Below the pieces are notes generated by a model, which had not been told where the DNA came from, made no database searches, and saw nothing but the letters and a program-made list of their open reading frames with translations. From positions 15,438,001 to 15,502,000 of the forward strand of contig NC_045130.1 of assembly GCF_007655135.1 (NCBI RefSeq): 64,000 bases of DNA, in the 5' to 3' direction. Shown here piece by piece: positions 38,771 to 50,066 of the stretch (positions are counted from its first letter, which is position 1; the number at the start of each line of letters is the position of its first letter). This DNA comes from Punica granatum (Eukaryota; Streptophyta; Magnoliopsida; Myrtales; Lythraceae). Position numbers and translations under genes: made by a program.

Positions 38771-39832
38771 GAGAAAACTATCAAAATGGTCATTGAAAAA
38801 TTTCAAAACTAACAAATTACTACTTGAAAGATATTTTGAAACAAAATGATCATTGAAAGACCATAATCCATAACATTTTGGTACTTCCGTCAAAATTCCG
38901 TTAGTGCCGTTACGGGAAAATGACATGATGCTTATGTGGCATCTAGTAGCCAAACAGCGCCGATTGACAGTGCACATCAGCACGTACGACGTCGTTTATG
39001 GCCTGAAGTTAAAATGAAGAAGAAGAAGAAGAAACTTGGGCGAAACGACGCCATCTTGTTGCCTCTCCCTCCCCCAACCGAACGGCATCGTTGCTACCTA
39101 TCCCCTCCCCTCCCCCCATCTGCAATCAAAATTAGGGCAACCCGATGAACCTCCATCGAACCCGACGTCTTTCCTATCTCCTCCCCCCATCGAACCTGAC
39201 GTGGCCTCCCCGGCGTTGTCCTTCATCTCTGTTTTAGTCCGCTGTCACACTTAGAGTTGCTACTGCGGTGCCCATGCGGTCGTGTGTCGACGAGTCCGTG
39301 TGTCCAACTAGTCTGGGTTGAACTGGCTGATGATGACGATTGCTTGAACTCAAGCTCGATGATGACTCTTATGATGGGGGGCTGCGTCGGAGATAGGAAG
39401 GATGGGGGGGGGCACGTCGGGTTCGATGGGAGGAGAAGATAGGAAGGACGTCGAGTTCGACGGAGGTTCGTCAGGTTGACCTAATTTTGATTGCAGATGG
39501 TGGGAGGGAAGGGATAGGTAGCAATGACGTCGTTCGGTTAGGGGAAGGAGAGGCAGCAAGACGGCGTCGTTTCGCCCAATTTTTTTTAAAAAAACTTCAC
39601 GCCATAAACAACGTTGTACATGCTAATGCGCACTGTCAATCGGCGCCGTTTGGCTACTAAATGCCACATAACCATCCATGTCATTTTCCCGTAACGGCAC
39701 TAACGGAATTTTGACGGAAATACCAAAATGTTATGGATTCTGGTCTTTCAATGATCATTTTGTTTCAAAATATCTTTCAAGTAGTAATTTGTTAGTTTTA
39801 AAATTTTCACTGACTATTTTGATAGTTTTCTC
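38771..39832. mobile_element. Mutator-like foldback element with perfect 9-bp target duplication
   Basis: 1062 bases flanked by TTACTTTTA (38762-38770 and 39833-39841). The arms are about 435 bases each (to about 39205 and from about 39398) and align along nearly their whole length: GAGAAAACTATC, ATTTTGAAACAAAATGATCA, CGTTACGGGAAAATGACATG, AAACGGCGCCGATTGACAGTG and G+C-rich motifs such as CGAACCCGACGTC. Only about 190 central bases are unique. No transposase. Short open frames inside are mirror images of each other and not convincing genes. Single-stranded, it would fold into one very long hairpin. Confidence 0.9.
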
Positions 39833-39841
39833 TTACTTTTA

Positions 39842-40160
39842 AGTAGAAGTTGTGTTTAATAAAAAAAACTTTAAAATTTATAATTGTGTCAAATTTGGTT
39901 CTTTTAATTGCAATTTTTGCTAGCAAATTATAATGTGATAATGAAAAAATTATACTTATTGTGCATATATCATGCACTAATAAATTGCATATTTTACTTT
40001 CAACGATTTTTAGATTTGATTTTACGGAATGCGATTTAAATAATTGATATAAAATAAATATTAATTTCATAATAAATTAAATATATGGGAGATAGTAATT
40101 TGAAAGTGTTGAAATTAACCATTGTAGTTAATGTTTAAAATAAAAAGTGTAATTAGTCAT
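39842..40160. other. AT-rich intergenic DNA, nothing recognised
   Basis: No gene or repeat boundary supported. Confidence 0.5.
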
Positions 40161-40350
40161 TACGGTGTGTTAGTTCAAGTGATTCAACCTTCGTTCCCCT
40201 TAAAAAATGTCCTAAACTTGAGTCTTGTATATGGAGAAAATTCGTTATGAGAAAAATTTACTTTTTTAATGGATCGATTTACCTTGAACTGGATTAGTCA
40301 ATACCTATTGACCTTTCAGATATCAAAGTATATACCGAAAATAAGTATAA
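40161..40350 (+). mobile_element. SINE-like repeat, family A, copy 4
   Basis: TTAGTTCAAGTGATTCAAC, CTTGAGTCTTGTATATGG, GAGAAAATTCG, GAACTGGATTAGTCAATACC and CAGATATCAAAG follow the order of the other copies and end in an A-rich tail. Confidence 0.55.
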
Positions 40351-40548
40351 TTAGTCATCATTATAAATACCTATTAACCTATCAGAAAAAAATCTTATTT
40401 GCAATCTTTAAATTTAATCTGAATCATGATTTAGAATATTTTACCTAACAATACTTCTGTTAAAAAACTAGTGGGGAAAAAAAAATAGTTGCAATCTCCA
40501 ATAACATCTCCAAATGGGGCCTAGGGCCTTAATTAGCGTCTTCCAGAA

Positions 40549-40608
40549 TTTTCAACTTAATCTAAAATCAATAATTATTTTCAACTTAATCTAAAATCAA
40601 TAATTATT
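40549..40608. repeat. Exact 30-bp tandem duplication
   Basis: A 30-base AT-rich unit (beginning TTTTCAACTTAATC) occurs twice in succession without mismatch, so it is probably recent. Confidence 0.9.
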
Positions 40609-40967
40609 TTCATCGGCAATAGTACGGGATTAAAAATTATATCGTTTTTTGGTGGTTCAATGTCTTCAAGTTACAAGAAAATTTACTGAAGTGTTATTTT
40701 AATAGCGCACAATTACTAAAATAGTGAAAGCTAGGCAAACTAGATATATATGGGCGAGTTATAGATTTGTGGCTAGCTGATTTTTTTTTGTTAACATTAA
40801 TATATTTGTTTAAGAAAATTACAAAATATGTTAATTATCAATTATCAACGGCCTGAGCAAAACATTTTTTCTAATTGAAATTCAAAAGTTCTTTTCTTCA
40901 AGAATGTGCAACCTTAGATTCCACAGCTTGGATTATGTTTTCTAAATGAAGTAACTCATGACTAACG

Positions 40968-41130
40968 TACCACCAATACAGTGGTCTAGTGATTAAGTTT
41001 TAAGTACTCCACTTGAACATCATGAGTTCGAACTTCATTAAGAAAGTAAAGCTTGCCACTATGTAGGTATATTATAGGATAGCGGTGGCCGACCCATAAT
41101 GCTTGCTCCAATAGGCATTAAACTTAATTT
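40968..41130 (+). mobile_element. SINE-like repeat, family B
   Basis: AGTGGTCTAGTGATTAAG (A-box-like, about 40980-40997) and GAGTTCGAACTTC (B-box-like, about 41024-41036) are spaced as in a tRNA-derived promoter. The downstream body reads GCGGTGGCCGACCC. Single copy in this window. Confidence 0.5.
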
Positions 41131-42640
41131 AAGATTGCATTGATCAAGTTGAACTAAAGTCTCAGTAAATTATGACGAAAAGAACATTCCGTGATAATTA
41201 GATTTTTTTAATTGGGGGCAATCGTAGAGAATTAATAACTCAATTTAGCCTTTTTATTCAAGGAAAAAAACTCATGACTAACATCATCACGCATATTTGT
41301 CAAATCACTTTGAAATACTTGTAGAAACGGTTAAAGTTTCTTTTCAACCATATGTATCGCAGAGCAGTCAATTCAACGAAGAAACATTACTCCCATCTCT
41401 ATAATCGAAAATACTAATAAGATCCCAATCTATAATGGACAAAATTCCTCTCATAATTGGGAAGAATGGCTCCCACCCTCAATTTATATTTGTATGCGAC
41501 CCCATTGCCTTCAGCAAAGCACACATCGGAGCAATTAAACTCACATCAAAATATTACTCATATATCTTGGAAGATATTTTGATTCGTGAATTGCAGTATC
41601 ATTTAATGTGGTTATTTATTATAAGTTAGTCTTATAGTCTTCGATGAATGCATATCCTTTCAATTTCCGGAGGCGAGGTAATAACACGGTATCGTGTCAC
41701 TTATATCTCATCTTTTTTGTGTTCATACAAAAGGTCACGAAACGAAATGCTTTCTCCATCGTACTAAATTATCTAGACTTCTAATTTTAACTTTTATTCT
41801 GGTGTAATATTAACAATAAAAAATCATTCTTAATATATATATATAATTATATAATAGTTATAAAAGGAGGGGTCACGCCCTCGGCACCTGTTTAGCAATT
41901 TTGCTTAGCAGAAATGACAGAAAGGATCAGAGGAAGAAAGAAAAGCAAATAGGAAATGACAAAGAGGTAAAGAGTTTTCACCTAATAAAAAATTAAAACC
42001 GTACAATCAATCGAAAAAGTATAAATATAATAAAATTACGTACGTTTTCATCGAGTAATTAAAAAAATTTAAATTTAAGTCATTATGAAATTACTCGTAC
42101 TTTTTATTAGTAGCTACGGTTTACATTTTCGACGTGCTTTTTTTAATGAAAAAAATCTTATAATCATATTTTATTTTCAAGACTTTTCAGATAAAAGAAA
42201 GATGATAAAAATTAAATGAATATAATTAATTAATAAATGCGTAAAATTAAACTGCGGGCAGGTTCCATTTAATATTTTTGCTGACAGTACACAGTAATTG
42301 TGCAGTTAATGATTTGCCTTTTAGAGTACCATTTGCAGGGTCCACAGGCTCTTCCCCCTCTGGGGAAGAGTCCAAGCGACGGCGGGAGGATTTGATCGGA
42401 CGGCTGGGGAGTGGTGCGGGTGAAGGAGGAGACGGAGAGCAGAGCACTGCATCCCTCCCAAATTCCCAATCCGTCTGTTGTTTGGCATGCAGTGGTTAGG
42501 ATGGAGCCGTGCATCGGGGCAGACGGACGGAGACCGATGGAATTTGGTCCTTCCCATGAATCGAAATAATAATATAAATTTAATATAATTTAATAAAAAT
42601 AAGAAATTTCTGTCGGGTCAAAACGACTCTGAGCAGATAT
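41131..42640. other. Intergenic DNA with a G+C-rich island
   Basis: AT-rich except for about 42330-42540, which is G+C-rich with overlapping short open frames on both strands but no recognised protein. It may be a remnant of a transposon or gene. Confidence 0.4.
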
Positions 42641-42644
42641 TTCG

Positions 42645-43105
42645 TTATGAATTAATAAAAAAAATTCAAACTTTTTACGTTTTATGAATTTTTTTAACAT
42701 AAAAATGCATAAATTTTTTATTTGATAATAATTTTAGTACGGCGTCAAATTTTTCGTTAATTTGAACGAAATCGAGACCGTAGAGGATGTCGACGATCCC
42801 AATCGAGGTGATGGCTAGGGTCGTGGCTCCACCCGTCAGAATCGGGAGAATCCCAAATTTGAGGATTCTTCCGATTCCGGGGAGTAAGAGCCTCAATTCC
42901 GGCCACCACCTCACGATTAGAGTTGCCAATCGGGGTCGTTGATGCCCTCTATGACCTCGATTCTGTCCAAATTAACATAAAATTTAATATCGTGCTAGAA
43001 TTGTCATCAAATCGAATGTTTGTGTATTTTTAGATTAAGGAAAAAATTCGTGCTAAAATTGTTAAAATGTGAAAAGTTTGTGATTTTTTAAACTATTTTT
43101 AACCC
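42645..43105. mobile_element. Foldback element, related to the one at 47351
   Basis: The right arm, reversed, reads CACAAACTTTTCACATTTTAA, then TTTAGCACGAATTTTTTCC, then a CGTTAATTTG-like stretch. The left arm matches with drift (CAAACTTTTTACGTTTTATG, AATTTTAGTACGGCG, CGTTAATTTGAACGAAATCG). The core is G+C-rich with CCCAATCGAGGTGATGG. Ends are approximate and no target duplication is visible. Confidence 0.6.
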
Positions 43106-44312
43106 TTTTGTTACTGATTTAAAAGATCATTTTAAAGTATTGAATAGTCCCATGAGGTCCCACTAGAAAATTTTATCCTTTCAGGACCAAATCGCGTTGT
43201 TTTGGACCATTTTCTATCCACGACGAGAAGCCGAGATCCATTGAATGGGAGCGTTATGTCTTTTCATGAGTTCACCGAGCTAGGTTTACATTTGGTACAA
43301 TAAAATTGAAAGAAATGAGATGTGATAAATGTTTCATCTTACAACCATTTCTTTCTATTTAGCTTGTTTGAATCGCAGGTTAGAAAAAGAGGTGGATTAT
43401 GAAAGATTATGACTTATAATACAAATTTGCACTATAACATTTCACAGTTTACTTCTCATTTACCCATGGTCTCTTTTATGAGTTGGAAATAACGTTTCAT
43501 TATGATGATCTTTCTTCTCAAACTTGATAGAATGATATTTCCTCAAAAAGACATAAGTAATGATTCATCATTTCAACTAACTTTTACTCAAATATGATAT
43601 TTTTACTCTTAATTTCATATATATATATATATATGTATAAATTGAAATCTTAATAAATAAATTATTCTTTTTAATTATATTCATTCACCTTTTCAAGTTC
43701 AACTAAAAAATAACGATCTTTTAATAGAATTATATTTCACATTATAAAATCTATTTCATTGAAATTTGTTTCATTCCAATGGATCAAACATGATCTAGGA
43801 GGAGGAAACTAACTTCGGTTCTTCCACGAAGAGCCATTCCGTGCATAACAAGGCATATAAATATAGATTTTGGAGAAGAAGGGCTGACGAGGTGTGGGAC
43901 CGAATATAGCAATGATACGCATATCGAAGTTTAATATTTAACAGTTGATGTTAACAAATGAGAAAATACTAGTCGAGGAAAAATGTGATTATATATAGAA
44001 CGGGTGTCGGGGGACCGAATAAACTATAAGATCGACCATATTCCGGCAAGATTGGTCTTTTAAAATAGACAATGGCGATAATCGTAAAGAGCAAGTGCCC
44101 AGAGTAAAGAGAGAGCAATTATTTGAGGTGTCCATGGCCATGTACTCTGTAAATATTTTCTTATCTTTACCAAGGACAACCCCTTTATTATTATTATTAT
44201 TATTATTTGTTTTTGGTGGGGTTCCGTCTGGCGCTCCATCAAAAAAAGTACATCTTGCTTTTTCCAGATAATACTATCTCCTTTCCAGAGAAGGATGCCA
44301 CGGAGAGAGAGA

Positions 44313-44314
<2 letters not shown>
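43106..44314. other. Intergenic DNA, nothing recognised
   Basis: AT-rich. (ATT)n near 44187-44208 and a short GA run before the poly-G tract. Confidence 0.5.

Positions 44315-44345
<31 letters not shown>
44315..44345 (+). repeat. G31 homopolymer after a GA run
   Basis: Thirty-one consecutive G following GAGAGAGAGA and followed by AGAGAAAGAG. Likely grew from a (GA)n microsatellite. Confidence 0.9.
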
Positions 44346-44346
<1 letters not shown>

Positions 44347-46054
44347 GAGAAAGAGGGATCAGGGTTGACCGGTCAATGGTCAAACGTCAGTCAAAGTCAC
44401 GTTGGGGATGGGACTCCTCTTCCTCGTCAGTCGCCCCTCAACTGTTGCCTTGCCTGCCCGTCCTTGCTCTTTCCCAACCCCCCAGACAGAAGGCGTGAGC
44501 AAATATTAGATTAGTATCCACTCAAATGTGCAACGCTTTATTAAATTTTGATATATGAAAGTGAAAAATTGATTTCATAATGAATTCGGAGATTCTTATT
44601 TATAAATATTTTAATTAATTTTTATTTATTTAAAATAAAAGTAATATTCATTTAATATTTAGTCGATTTCGCAGTGAGACTGAGAAGACTCCTGAAGATG
44701 CAACATGTATATATATATATATGTGTGTGTGTACGTATAGATTTGGTTGTCGTTTTGTTCCTTTCCCCAACCCCTCATAAATTGCGTGAATTGAATCCCA
44801 TAGGGACCCATATGTATAACTTGTGAATGTTCAAGATTCCATATGGTTTGGCTTGCTTTTGGCGGTCGGGATAGTAACCGGTGGAGTTTCGAAACGCCAT
44901 TAACGTCGAGGCTGAGTTGAGTATCTCGTGAACCATTTTATATCGTACTGTGCAGGTGAACCCGTTGGAAACGAATAGATATCTACAGATTTACCAGATA
45001 TTGATCCCATAGAAATAAAATGTCGCGAGCACCTAATCAATGCGGCCGGCCCTGTAATCGGTTGTCAACATGGTCGGACTTCAATGGGAAGGGAGTCCGA
45101 GGGTAGAGGCGATCGAGGGACGAAGCCTGTTGTTGGCGATCCAACCATATAAATACCGTACTGTTCCCCAATACCGTAACCGTTCTTTGAGCTAACGACT
45201 TAAATATAATAGGAAGGGAGTTCGAGGGCGGGGGCGACATGGCGATGAAGACTGTGTCATTGGCGATTTGACAAGATAAATGTTATAGAGTTAATACTGT
45301 AATTATCATTTACCCTCCATTTAGATTGAGGGAAACGAATGGAAAAGAAAATGAGAGAGGGAAAGTTGCATGAAAATTTTTAAAAATTTCTATAAAAATA
45401 TCTTTAGTTTTATTAGTTCTTATTATATGGGTTAGGAAAGCAGGTGGAATCGGGAATGAACATGAACAACGAACTAAGAAATGGCCTCAAGTGTAGAAAT
45501 ACAAAGGTTGCAATACACACCATAATAGTATCCCATCGTACCCAGACGGTTTTTCAAGTTATGTAATATAAAATCATATTCATGCTATAATCATTTGGTG
45601 TAATTATGCAATATAATTTTTTTGAAAAGATGATTTTTTTTTGTCTGCGCCGTTTCTTTTTAATTACCGGGAGTGTCTAGACTCCGTCCAACTAATTCCT
45701 TGGTCCCTTGCCCTCTCTGCGACATACGGACCGAGTAAATTAGGTCACCAACTAACTTGTATTCTCTCCTGCTTTCTTGCTCTCGATGAGTATGAATGGG
45801 ATGGGAGGGGTCTACGTATCGACTTGGCTTTCCATTTAAAGCAGATTCAACACCCCAAACATTAGATGCGATCAAGACGCGTCACAATTTTTTCCTTATT
45901 GATTTGATTTGCATCCTTCACCCAAATATTAATTCATCAATCTATACTATCTACTCTTGTAATTACTGTTACAAAAATTGGTAATTACTATGCCTTTTTT
46001 ATTCTCGGTTACACAAATGGTCCGTGAATTTAGTGCAACGAAATAAAAGTTCTA
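44346..46054. other. Intergenic DNA with a diverged tandem duplication
   Basis: Two diverged units of about 125 bases start near 45087 and 45212 (GGGAAGGGAGTCCGAGGG and AGGAAGGGAGTTCGAGGG), each continuing with GAGGCGAT/GGGCGACA and TTGGCGATYYRAC motifs. No gene recognised. Confidence 0.5.
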
Positions 46055-46412
46055 ATAATTAATAAAGGAGCACCGATAATCCCATTAGATATTAAACTTG
46101 AAATCTCTTGATCCGTTTGGTTTCGCAATCGAATTTTCATATTTTAACTCTAATCACTACACAATAAAAATTAACTATTTAAAGTAAAAAAGGTGGGCCC
46201 CATACATAAATCCACATATAACTCAATTATACTCAATTCAATTAATACTGAATTCTCTCAACTATTAATTACTTTTTCACATTTTTTCTCATAATTCAAC
46301 AACACAATCATTACAATCTAATTAAAATCAAAATTCAACTTTATTCAACTTTTAAACCAAACACACTATTAGTTACTAGCGAGAGTATGCGTCATCGCAC
46401 TATAGATTTTTT
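46055..46412 (-). mobile_element. SINE-like repeat, family C, copy 2, split by a MITE
   Basis: The plus-strand sequence CACCGATAATCCCATTAGAT at about 46070 and GAGAGTATGCGTCATCGCAC at about 46380 match the two ends of the family C copy at 38630-38735. They are separated by the MITE at 46111-46367, so the MITE inserted into the SINE. Confidence 0.5.
46111..46367. mobile_element. MITE family B, copy 2
   Basis: Starts ATCCGTTTGGTTTCGCAATC and ends TTTTAAACCAAACACACT, so short terminal inverted repeats (GTTTGGTTT/AAACCAAAC) are visible. Internal blocks match the copy at 17249-17550. Confidence 0.65.
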
Positions 46413-47350
46413 TAAGGCTTTAGCAGTATGGAAAATTATACATCTTCAGAAATTGTGCCTCCAAAGTCCTGCCGAATGAGTGTTATTTGTAAAATGACTT
46501 CTGTCTTTTCTCTAACTACAACTTTGCCTCATAAAAACATTCGAAGCCTCTGAATTTGAAGGAAATAGCACTGTTCAATATATATTTCTCTATATGCAGT
46601 ATAACATATATATTGTCGCATTTTATGAACATTTTTTCCCGGTGAAATAACGTCTTACAATTTCACATGGAAACCGAAAAAGGCCTCGTACGGTACCAAT
46701 ACACAAAAGGTTGTAATTCATCACATAAAATGTGATACATGGGAAATCAAAACGTTGGAACTCAGCACCCAGAACAGAAGTTCGCTAAGATAAGATATAA
46801 TTCGAGAGGCCAAATCATGAATATAAATATTGGAGATTAAGTTTTTGCTTTAGTTTTCATTTTGTAAGAGTTTTAAAATCATGTTACATTCTTATACAAA
46901 CAATATGTAACTTACATTATGTTTGCACAAACATGTGAAACGAACGCATGTAATTTACGACGTTAGAATGCCATTTTAATATGACTCGTCATGAGCATAT
47001 TTCCAAAAATTACTAGCATAATATGTTGGAATATTCTTTCAAATGCTATGATCAGTTTAAGAATGAACAAGTTTGATTAGCAATTTGTTGCTCATGGTAG
47101 AAGGACAACAAAGAGTTACTATTTGAAAAAAGATATGGTTCTGATGTAGTTGAATCTAGTTACTCAGAAAAATGATCAATTATCGTAAATTATATTTATT
47201 AAATTATATTAAAAATCGTATTTTTAATTAAAAAATGTAGCAAAACGCAATAACCCCTCTCTTAAAATATACAAAAAATGACTATGGTCCATTTATTGGA
47301 AAAATAGGCACCTAATTCTATTGAACGCTTTGACCAAAACATCATATTTT
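46413..47350. other. AT-rich intergenic DNA, nothing recognised
   Basis: No gene, repeat end or RNA supported. Confidence 0.5.
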
Positions 47351-47875
47351 GGGTTATTCTTTTTAATGTCATACATTTATTTTTAAAAAGTATAAACTTT
47401 TAACATTTTTTCATTTTTAGCACGAACTTTTTTCTCTTGACCTAAATATACATAAACTATCAAATTAATATCAATGTTAGTACGACATCATCTTTTTTTA
47501 TTGGTGAGGCCTCAACGGCTGTCACCACTCCTCAATCGAGGTTGCCTGTGATGGTATATGTTGCTGTCGGCCCCAATTGTGGGGTGGTGGCTGTCTATGA
47601 GGCACCCGCCCCCGACCCCTCTTTCTTCCATTCTTGAATTTGCTTTTTTTTTTTTTCAAATTTGGTCAACAAGGGCCTCGCTGAAGGCACCATTGCACTT
47701 GTAGAGTTGCCAGCGACTAATAAGGTCATCAACTAACTAGTCTAATTAACGAAAAAGTTAACGCATGTTAATATTGATATTAAATTGATAGTTTGTGTAT
47801 TTTCAAGTCAAGAAAAAAAAGTTCGTACTAGAATTGACAAAATGTGAAAAGTTTGTGTGTTTAGGTAATTAACCC
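47351..47875. mobile_element. Foldback element with G+C-rich core
   Basis: The ends read GGGTTATTC and, reversed, GGGTTAATTACC. The arms (about 120-150 bases) share TAGCACGAACTTTTTTCTCTTG, TACATAAACTATCAA and TTAATATCAATGTTA, with small differences. The core (about 47500-47720) carries CTCAATCGAGGTTGCC and repeats of GGTGGTGG. Flanks are T-rich and give no clear target duplication. Confidence 0.7.
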
Positions 47876-47961
47876 TTTATTTTTTATTGACTTTTATTAA
47901 TGGGTTAATAAATTTTTTTCTTAATAGTTAATGGGCCAAGAAATCAAGTGAGCTTAGGAAT

Positions 47962-48647
47962 GGGAGAAGTACAATAAAAGTCTTATAAGTTTTTGAACTT
48001 TAACGTTATAAGTTTTATTTTACAAAATCAGCCCTTTAAATTTAATATTTAGCTTACTTTTGCTCCTATCCATTACTGGCCATCATGGAGCTGCTCATGT
48101 GGACTTCGTGGCTTTAATTTTGTCCATGTGACTACTTGTTATTGTCTTAAAATTTTAAATATTCAAAAATTCAAAAATTGAAAACAAATGAATAAAAAAC
48201 AAAATAAAATTAAAAAGAAACCCTAACCTCGAGGGGTTGAGCGTTAGCCAGGTGAGGGTGACTAGATTATGGAGCTCCCCTTCCAATCACCTTTCTTTCC
48301 TGGCGACCTCGAATAGCCTCTGGCGAGGTCGTCGAGTGGGAGGGGTAGCCAATGGAAGGAGCCCTCTGGATATGGTTCTTTTTTCAATTTCTTTTATTTT
48401 GTTATTTATTTTGTTATTTTCTTTTTTATAATTTTTTCCTTTAAAATTTTAAGATATTTTTAATTTTAAGATAATAATAAGTTCCCACGTGGATAAAATT
48501 AACAGCGTCAGTTTCGTATTGGCTGTTTCATGACGGTCTATAACGAATAGGATTAAAAGTATGCCACGGAGCAAATTCATATGACTGATTTTTACAAAAT
48601 GAAGCTTGTAGGATTGAAGTTATAGGACTTTTATTGTGCTTCTCCCC
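47962..48647. mobile_element. Mutator-like foldback element with perfect 9-bp target duplication
   Basis: Flanked by CTTAGGAAT at 47953-47961 and 48648-48656. The left end, GGGAGAAGTACAATAAAAGTC, is mirrored at the right (GGGGAGAAGCACAATAAAAG, reversed). Arms of about 130 bases share TTGCTCC and TTTTACAAAATCAG. The core contains TGGCGACCTCGAATAGCC and GGCGAGGTCGTCGAG, themselves an inverted pair. Confidence 0.85.
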
Positions 48648-48656
48648 CTTAGGAAT

Positions 48657-49218
48657 GGTCCATCGACAATCGGTCAAAATTATGTGCATATATAATAATT
48701 GTAACATAGTTTTTATCTGCAGTTTTTTTCAATAAAATCTTATTCAGACTACACCGAGGTAGTTTCCAAAGTTTAATACAATATTCACACCATATCCATT
48801 TGATGTTCTTATGCGGTTCAAATGGTGGTACAGTTATCAGCACATTTCGTTACACTGTTCAGCCACCATGGTCTTAAACGAGGTCTTTGGCGTTGTCTAA
48901 TGACGTCACTTCGGGCGGGGTAACCGGTGGCTTGCAGCGGCCACAACCGCCCTTTCCTTTCTTTATTTCTTTTCTCTTTTCGAAGCTTTCAAATTCGTTT
49001 CATTTACTTTTATTATATTTCTCAAATTAATGAAAATTAGTGTTTAAGGGTATGATATGAAAATTTCGTGTAATGTGATGGCCTTATTCAGTAAAAAAAA
49101 CAAAAAAAATATTATGGCATTAAGAAGAAAATCCTTAAACATCATAGCTCGAATTGATATTCTTCTAAAAAATAAAGGTTTGATCAAAGCTATCAATTGA
49201 AGTAAAATGTCTATATTT
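48657..49218. other. Short intergenic spacer
   Basis: Nothing recognised between two foldback elements. Confidence 0.5.
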
Positions 49219-49227
49219 TTTTAAAAT

Positions 49228-49969
49228 GGTTAATCACGTAAAAAAACATGACATTTGCTCAAATTCTCAATTCTAGTACGACTTTTTAAAAATAGCACAA
49301 AAAGACACAGCATTTTATTTTAATTTCAAATCTAACACGTCGTTAAATATTCCGTCAATTCTAACGGTATTGGCTGACTAGACATTAACGGTGCCCTGAA
49401 TTGCCATATTATTCGATGAGTAGACCTCACATTTTTTTATTTAATAAAAATAATTTTGAATTTTTTTTAAAAGGAGGGGAAAGGTTGGTTGAAGACAAAA
49501 GGGAGGAGGGGTCGGCGGTAGTGGTCTCGATTGCAGCCACCACCCCCCGAGTCGGGGTCGGCGTCCATCACATAGGTCTCCGGCCACCCCGATTCGGGGT
49601 TTGGCAGCCGCAATTGGGACCATCACTGTCGGAATAGAAAGAGACCTTTGCTGACCTTGACGAAAATGGTGGTGACTGCAATGGAGGCCACCACCATCAG
49701 CCCCCTCCTCCCCATGCTTTTGCCCGATCTTTCCTTTTTCAAAAAAAAAATTTTGCATTATTTTTATTAAATAAAAAATGCGGGATACACTCATCGAATA
49801 ATAGGCGACACGCGGCACCACTGATGTTTGGTCAGCCATATTGTTAGAATTAACGGAGTGCTAGATTCGAGACTGAAGCGAAATGTTGTGCTTTTCTGTG
49901 CTATTTCCGAAAGGTCGTGCTAGAATTGAGAATTTGAGTAAATGTCGTGCATTTTTACATGATTAATCC
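49228..49969. mobile_element. Mutator-like foldback element with 8-of-9 target duplication
   Basis: Flanks are TTTTAAAAT (49219-49227) and TTTTAAAAA (49970-49978). Arms of about 240 bases: GGTTAATCACGTAAAAA against reversed GGATTAATCATGTAAAAA, then GACATTTGCTCAAATTCTC, TAGTACGAC, TAACGGTATTGGCTGAC. The core has CACCCCCCGAGTCGGGG and other palindromic G+C-rich motifs. Non-coding. Confidence 0.85.
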
Positions 49970-50066
49970 TTTTAAAAAATAAGGTGAAGTGTCATTTTTC
50001 TCCAAGTTTCAAAAAAGGTCATTGCATTCAACCTAAAAAAAATATCATTAGGGAGATTTAGTCTAA

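Noticed and set aside
44483..44503. Segment loosely resembling miR156 (GACAGAAGGCGTGAGC)
   Set aside because: Several mismatches and no complementary arm nearby to form a precursor.
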